DNA of 64,000 nt from an uncultured Clostridia bacterium (GTDB lineage Bacteria; Bacillota; Clostridia; Christensenellales; Borkfalkiaceae): contig CAKQWM010000001.1 in assembly GCA_934278995.1 (NCBI GenBank), positions 354,386-418,385 of the forward strand. The letters run 5' to 3'. This document shows positions 59,866 through 64,000 of the stretch, piece by piece; the stretch's first letter is position 1, and each line of letters begins with the position of its first letter. Below the pieces are notes generated by a model that did no database searches, had not been told where the DNA came from, and saw nothing but the letters and a program-made list of their open reading frames with translations. A program made the translations under genes and the position numbers.

Positions 59866-61689
59866 TTAACCTCCTATACCTTTGTCGAGGCTCGCTCCGG
59901 TAACCTTGTTGATTATTGCGTTCGAGATAAGAACGGTTACTATCAATATAAGGTTGATACCGTTTGAAAAAGCGTAAAGCCCCATTTCGTCGAAATAGTC
60001 TATTGTCGTTGAAAGTATAAAGCCTTGCGTGCAGAGAAGAAGGAACAACGATAATTCTCTTATACAGGTAATAAACGGCAATAAGTAACCGCTTAAAATA
60101 GACGTCTTTTGAATAGGAATTATTATGTTGAACATTCTTTTATACCAAGGAATGTCTTGTATTATTGCCGATTCTTCGATTTCTCCGCTTATCTGAAGCA
60201 TGGAACTTAGCGAACTTCTCGACGCAAACGGAATGTATTTTACGGTCCCCGCGATAATCAGAATCCAGTAAGTGTTATAAAGATTGATTTTTCCCGAGAA
60301 CAGAATAAAGAATGCTATACCTACCGCTATGGACGGCATTAAGTAGGGGATAAACGCTATATTGTTGACGTAGTTTGCAAATTTGTCTCTACGCTTTTTG
60401 GATACCGCGTAACCGATCAAGGTGCCTAACGTACCGGCCGTCAGCGCGCAGGCTATCGATACGAGCATCGTGCCGCCGTAAGCCTTCCAGATCATATTGT
60501 TGTGAAGCATTCCGAGTTGCCCGTATAGACCGGCTTCTCCCGTAGGATCGTTATAAGTCCACCACTTTGTGGTAAGGTTTGAAATGTTCCACGATTTGAA
60601 GAAACTATAGTCGCCGGGATTAGGTAAAAAGGTTTCGAAAGCGAAAGAAATTATAGGGAATATACTCGTAAAGAAGGTAAATACGATAAGAATTGCTCCT
60701 ACGACGTACTTTCCTGCCTTGCCGAGATTGATTTTTGAAATTTGTCCCGATTTACCCGATACCGTCGTGTAATTTTTACGGCTCTTTAAACTTAACTGAT
60801 TAAGTATAAGTATGGCAACGCCCATAACCATCATTATAACAGCCAGAATACTCGCTTCGCCTTGGTATTTATCGGTGATTTCGAGATATCTCGTGGAAAG
60901 AGTGGAAAGTTTCAGGTAGTGCGGTACGGGATAACTGCCCATGGAACTTCCGAAAACGAGAAGAACGGTGGATAAAATCGCGGGTTTTACCATAGGAATG
61001 GTGATTCTGCCCATAATTTTATACTTAGGCGTATCGAGTATCGTGGCGGCTTCCTCTAAATTAGCGTCCATGTTCCTGAAAATACCGCCGATCAATATGT
61101 ACGCGAAAGCCGAGTAGTGAAGCCCCAGAACTATAATGCTGGGGAAAAGCCCCTGACACCACCAAAGAGGCATTCTTATGTTGAAGAATGAAGCGAAAAA
61201 TCCGTCGGAGCCTCCCGTTACGGCGGTGCTGTTGAACATATTGCGCCAAACCAAAGCAAGCGTCCACTGAGGCATTATGTAAGGGAAAATAAATATGGAA
61301 CTAAGATACTTTTTGAACTTAAGATTCGTTCTTGTTACCAAAAACGCGAAAATTCCGCCGAATAACACAGCCGCCACGCAGGAAAAGAAAGCGAGGATTA
61401 CCGTGTTGATAAGGGGCGTCCACAAGTTGGTTTTCGCAAGCCTGCTCGTGAATAAATCTTTCCAGTTTATAAGAGAATATCCTTCGGTTTTGCCCGTAAG
61501 GTACTGATCTATCGAGCCGGGATGAATTTTTACCGTGTCTTCAATAAGAGTTAATATGGGGGCTATGGTAGTAAACGTACAGATTATACCCATCACGACG
61601 AGAATAATATTGTACGGTTGCATGAAAAAAGTTTTTACTTTGTTCATGAAGATCTTGAATTTCCCGGGTTTTTTCATGATATTTTCCAT
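59866..61689 (-). CDS. Fused two-domain ABC permease (FbpB/iron-polyamine type)
   Basis: 607 residues from ATG 61689; the GGAGG at 61692-61696 rules out the upstream GTG at 61704. Two permease halves of about six helices each are joined head to tail, as in FbpB-like ferric or 2-aminoethylphosphonate transporters. EAA-type loops are visible in both halves (NLEEAATILDTPKYKIMGRITIP and a second ~residue 520). It lies 3 nt from the ATPase gene. Confidence 0.9.
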   Translation of the reverse strand: MENIMKKPGKFKIFMNKVKTFFMQPYNIILVVMGIICTFTTIAPILTLIEDTVKIHPGSIDQYLTGKTEGYSLINWKDLFTSRLAKTNLWTPLINTVILAFFSCVAAVLFGGIFAFLVTRTNLKFKKYLSSIFIFPYIMPQWTLALVWRNMFNSTAVTGGSDGFFASFFNIRMPLWWCQGLFPSIIVLGLHYSAFAYILIGGIFRNMDANLEEAATILDTPKYKIMGRITIPMVKPAILSTVLLVFGSSMGSYPVPHYLKLSTLSTRYLEITDKYQGEASILAVIMMVMGVAILILNQLSLKSRKNYTTVSGKSGQISKINLGKAGKYVVGAILIVFTFFTSIFPIISFAFETFLPNPGDYSFFKSWNISNLTTKWWTYNDPTGEAGLYGQLGMLHNNMIWKAYGGTMLVSIACALTAGTLGTLIGYAVSKKRRDKFANYVNNIAFIPYLMPSIAVGIAFFILFSGKINLYNTYWILIIAGTVKYIPFASRSSLSSMLQISGEIEESAIIQDIPWYKRMFNIIIPIQKTSILSGYLLPFITCIRELSLFLLLCTQGFILSTTIDYFDEMGLYAFSNGINLILIVTVLISNAIINKVTGASLDKGIGG

Positions 61690-61697
61690 AAAAACCT

Positions 61698-61732
61698 CCG
61701 ACACGGAGTCAGGAATTACCCGACTCCGTGCA
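61698..61732 (-). promoter_or_regulatory. Stable hairpin directly upstream of the permease RBS
   Basis: CACGGAGTC/GACTCCGTG (61702-61730) ends a few bases before GGAGG. It lies between the binding-protein and permease genes and probably protects the upstream message or tempers translation downstream. Confidence 0.75.
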
Positions 61733-61785
61733 GTTGAGTTAAATTATAAAGTTGTAAGCGATTTTACTAAACGATTAGCGTAAAA

Positions 61786-63135
61786 TCAGGCTTTATATTT
61801 GTCCAAGATTTCGATCCAAGAACCGACCGTGAACGCAACTTTGGCGCAATATTCGGGATCTTCGATAACGAGTCTTGATTTCCACCAGTCAAAGCCTTTG
61901 TCGTTTAACGCGGCAAACTCGACTTCGGTAGTAGGATTGCCCTCGGCGTCTTTCTTCATACCGCCAACGGAGTGTTTATATTTAGCCTCGTTTTCAGCCG
62001 CCAAAGCGGGGTTAGAGGAGTATCCGCCGATATCTTTGCCCCACGCGCTGAAGCCGTCAACGGTTTCGGTCATGTAAGCGATGAAAGCGCAAGCCGTCCA
62101 GGGAAGAGGACTGTTGTCGGTAACGAATAAGTAGTGGCAATAGCCGTATCCGCCGAAACCGGTGTAACCGTCTTCGTAAGCGGCAACTTTGATATTGTTT
62201 TTGGAAACACCTTCGGTTTCTTGAACCGAACGGAGTTTGGAATAAACCAAAAGACCGAATTGATCTACAGCGGAAGATTTAACCAAGTCGTTGCAGATAG
62301 GACCGTCGTCGGATTGAGCGTTATAACTGTTAACCCAAAGTTTAATCCAGGCAAGCGCGTATTTGCCGTTAGCGTCCAGACCTAAGTCGGTAGCATCCTG
62401 AGCGACTGCATTTATTGCGGTGTCAAAATAGGCTTTCTTGGCGGCGGGTAACGCGTCGTACGCGGTCTTCAGCCCTGAAGCGTATTCGGGTTTGGTTAAC
62501 ATATAAAGGAAGTTTTTGCCGACGATTTCGCTGTCGATATCCATATATAAACCGTGTTCGCCTTCGGCTACGAAATCCCAGACGTTGGTGTAGGTTTTAT
62601 CTTTGTTGACGCAGTTATACATGAAAACTTTGTTCAAAGTCTGAAGCGCGAGATAACCTTTGTAATCTTTAGAGGTGGTTCCGTTTGCTTCAGCCCATTC
62701 CTTAGGAATAAAGGTGTCCAAAACGCCGGTCTGAACCATCTTGGATTCGATTTGGTTGCCGTCTTGTATAAGAGTCATCGCGAAGGTTCCGACTTCTTTC
62801 TTTGAATCTGCCGTCAACTGATCGAAGATTTTATTGTTCTTCGGCTGTTGCCACTTATATTCCATATTGTAGGAACTGTCGAGCGTCTGCAAATATTTGA
62901 TAAACGCCGGCAAAGCGGTTTTACCGCGACTGGAGTTACCTACACCATAGAAGGTTTTACCGTTCGATTCGGCAATGGCTTTTTTGCCGAGTTCTTCCAA
63001 AGTCATGCCTTGGGCTTCCTGAATTATCTTCTGGGTAGCGGTAAGTTCTTTCTGAGGCGTGGTGTTGCAGGCAACGAGAGAGAAGGTGGCGGCGCAAAGA
63101 ACGCACGCGAGTACTAAAGCTAACAGTCTTTTCAT
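61786..63135 (-). CDS. ABC transporter substrate-binding lipoprotein (family 1 type)
   Basis: 449 residues. Lipobox LVAC near residue 22. Two-lobed fold of the iron/polyamine/sugar type, with Trp/Tyr-rich C-terminal half (GFGGYGYCHYLFV, WTACAFIAYM, KGFDWWKSRL). The ligand cannot be deduced. First gene of a three-gene operon (binding protein, fused permease, ATPase) with a structured leader. RBS GGAGG. Confidence 0.88.
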   Translation of the reverse strand: MKRLLALVLACVLCAATFSLVACNTTPQKELTATQKIIQEAQGMTLEELGKKAIAESNGKTFYGVGNSSRGKTALPAFIKYLQTLDSSYNMEYKWQQPKNNKIFDQLTADSKKEVGTFAMTLIQDGNQIESKMVQTGVLDTFIPKEWAEANGTTSKDYKGYLALQTLNKVFMYNCVNKDKTYTNVWDFVAEGEHGLYMDIDSEIVGKNFLYMLTKPEYASGLKTAYDALPAAKKAYFDTAINAVAQDATDLGLDANGKYALAWIKLWVNSYNAQSDDGPICNDLVKSSAVDQFGLLVYSKLRSVQETEGVSKNNIKVAAYEDGYTGFGGYGYCHYLFVTDNSPLPWTACAFIAYMTETVDGFSAWGKDIGGYSSNPALAAENEAKYKHSVGGMKKDAEGNPTTEVEFAALNDKGFDWWKSRLVIEDPEYCAKVAFTVGSWIEILDKYKA

Positions 63136-63201
63136 ATTTTCCTCCGAAAAATATAATTATTTAACAACGCCGTCCGGCGTCATTTTTTAAAAAACCGTAA
63201 G

Positions 63202-63236
63202 CCCTTTGGCGCTGGCGCGCCAAAGGGGATATCCCC
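63202..63236 (-). promoter_or_regulatory. Mutually exclusive hairpins in the ABC operon leader (attenuator-like)
   Basis: In transcript order, a GGGGATATCCCC palindrome (63225-63236) shares three bases with the 5' arm of CCCTTTGGCG/CGCCAAAGGG (63202-63227), which is followed nine bases later by TTTTTT. Only one can form fully at a time, so this resembles a terminator/anti-terminator switch. Confidence 0.55.
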
Positions 63237-63310
63237 TCTAAATTAAACAAGAAAAAATATTGATAAATCAAAAAACGAAGCGACGAAAGTATTCGCTCGG
63301 ATACTCTTAT

Positions 63311-63338
63311 ATTTTACAATGAAAATTTGATTTGTCAA
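63311..63338 (-). promoter_or_regulatory. Promoter of the minus-strand ABC operon
   Basis: Minus strand TTGACA (63333-63338), 16-bp spacer, TAAAAT (63311-63316), giving a ~170-nt leader. Confidence 0.7.
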
Positions 63339-63553
63339 TACCCTTTTTGAAAAAAGTCGTCTTTTTTTGTAAATTTTTAACGCCGAAATCATAAATTAAA
63401 CACTATTTAAAAATGTGTAAATATTTTCGGACAGAAGTCACTATGCGACTTGCAGTAGCCGCGTACGCGTAATTTTGATTAAATAAACCGTAAAATTCTT
63501 TCGGGCTAACGGCGGTTTATAAGCGAAAAATTTATGCTTCGAATAAACAAAAA

Positions 63554-63578
63554 AATAGAGATAATCGGCTTATAGGCG
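63554..63578 (+). repeat. Dispersed palindromic motif copy
   Basis: GAGATAATCGGCTTATAGGCGGGG, a variant with AATC for AACG. Confidence 0.65.
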
Positions 63579-63596
63579 GGGTTTTGATATAAAATA

Positions 63597-63646
63597 AACG
63601 CCGAAAAGCAATTTTAATAATGGGTTGGAATTGCTTTTCGGCGTTA
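63597..63646 (-). terminator. Long perfect terminator of the truncated minus-strand gene
   Basis: AACGCCGAAAAGCAATT pairs with AATTGCTTTTCGGCGTT (17 bp) over a 15-nt loop. Confidence 0.88.
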
Positions 63647-63650
63647 AAAA

Positions 63651-63925
63651 TTATTCTTTAATAAAGTCGGTTTCGTTTGGAATCTCGCTTTTTTGATAGC
63701 CAAATACGGTGGTGTTCGTTTCGTTGCAGGTAAGGCTTCCGAGGACCGCTACGGAAACCGTATATTTACTCTTGTAAACGAATTTAATCGGCAGATAGTC
63801 GCCGTTTATCGTAAGCGTTACCGCGGTATCTTCCAAAAATACGGGGTAGTCTTTAAGCCCTCCGAAATTTTTCATCTGATACTTTAAAAACTCGTGCGCT
63901 TCGTCTTTTTTAAGTTTTATTTGGT
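63651..63925 (-). pseudogene. 3' remnant of a gene cut by the MITE-like element
   Basis: The minus-strand frame ending at 63651 stays open through the methionine at 63875 and past codons such as DEAHEFLKYQ up to the element boundary at 63925, then runs on inside the element until a stop. The visible ~90 residues (NGDYLPIKFVYKSKYTVSV, LTCNETNTTV) look like the beta-rich C-terminus of an exported protein. There is no RBS before the internal ATG. I infer that the element interrupted the gene; whatever lies beyond the window end would settle this. Confidence 0.6.
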
Positions 63926-64000
63926 AGGGATTCCAATCATTATCACTAATTATTTTTGCGGGAATAAATCGGTTTTTGCTGTGTTAAACTCCCATCACCG
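63926..64000. mobile_element. MITE-like element, third copy (cut by window end)
   Basis: The first 75 bp match the left end of the element at 6960 base for base over the visible stretch. The perfect match across 57 kb indicates recent movement. Confidence 0.85.

Overview
The window looks like chromosome from an anaerobic, fermentative, moderately AT-rich Firmicute, probably an uncultured gut-type member of the Clostridia. This is inferred from gene content: single-chain pyruvate:ferredoxin oxidoreductase, class III (oxygen-sensitive) ribonucleotide reductase with its radical-SAM activase, an Rrf2/IscR-IscS-IscU cluster, an iron-only-hydrogenase-type ACT regulator, a Firmicutes-type pyrimidine-nucleoside phosphorylase, strong Shine-Dalgarno sequences (AGGAGG), and TTGACA-17-TATAAT promoters. 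No rRNA, tRNA or CRISPR array was seen.

Layout. 1-6400: tail of a sodium-pumping decarboxylase beta/gamma pair, then two exported proteins for pectin use (a repeat lipoprotein and a family-9-like pectate lyase). 6455-14430: a nucleoside salvage/catabolism operon (MFS carrier, deoC, deoD, deoB, cdd, pdp, tdk, ppa) behind a strong promoter whose leader carries a MITE-like insertion. 14442-21170: helicase plus zinc ribbon on the minus strand, then nrdG, tandem NrdR boxes, an nrdD fused to a glutaredoxin-like domain, and trxB overlapping its stop. 21369-25440: PHP protein, iscR-iscS-iscU, a Crp/Fnr regulator. 26021-34625: an RsgI-like protein with seven PepSY repeats, then a ccdA-tlpA-trxA-orf-RR-HK-rhodanese-msrAB cluster that reads as an extracytoplasmic thiol and methionine-sulfoxide repair system with its own two-component system.

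34656-36801 is the most unusual part. It is a protein-free, repeat-built array of small-RNA-like transcription units, each with a sigma-A promoter, several hairpins and an intrinsic terminator. RNA A occurs three times and RNA B three times (the last truncated); two shorter related units are also present. The whole block sits between two near-identical ~65-bp direct repeats. In RNA B, copy-to-copy differences include compensatory base-pair changes, which argues for selected RNA structure.

36840-48545: a cysteine-containing hypothetical protein behind three 33-bp iterons, fba, the ACT-like regulator behind a leader with an internal terminator, a NitT/TauT-type ABC transporter, an orphan MazF, pncB, lspA, an RluA-family pseudouridine synthase, a small frameshifted gene, and comF. 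48624-52748: a giant repeat lipoprotein. 52750-54510: a gene-free zone full of short hairpin repeats. 54515-58021: pyruvate:ferredoxin oxidoreductase. 58228-63135: a three-gene iron/polyamine-type ABC transporter on the minus strand with an attenuator-like leader. 63651-63925: the 3' remnant of a gene cut by another copy of the MITE-like element.

Two dispersed elements tie the window together: a ~293-bp MITE-like element (three copies) and a ~20-bp palindromic motif with core GATAACGGGCTTATAG, found about 17 times, mostly in intergenic and terminator positions but three times inside reading frames.
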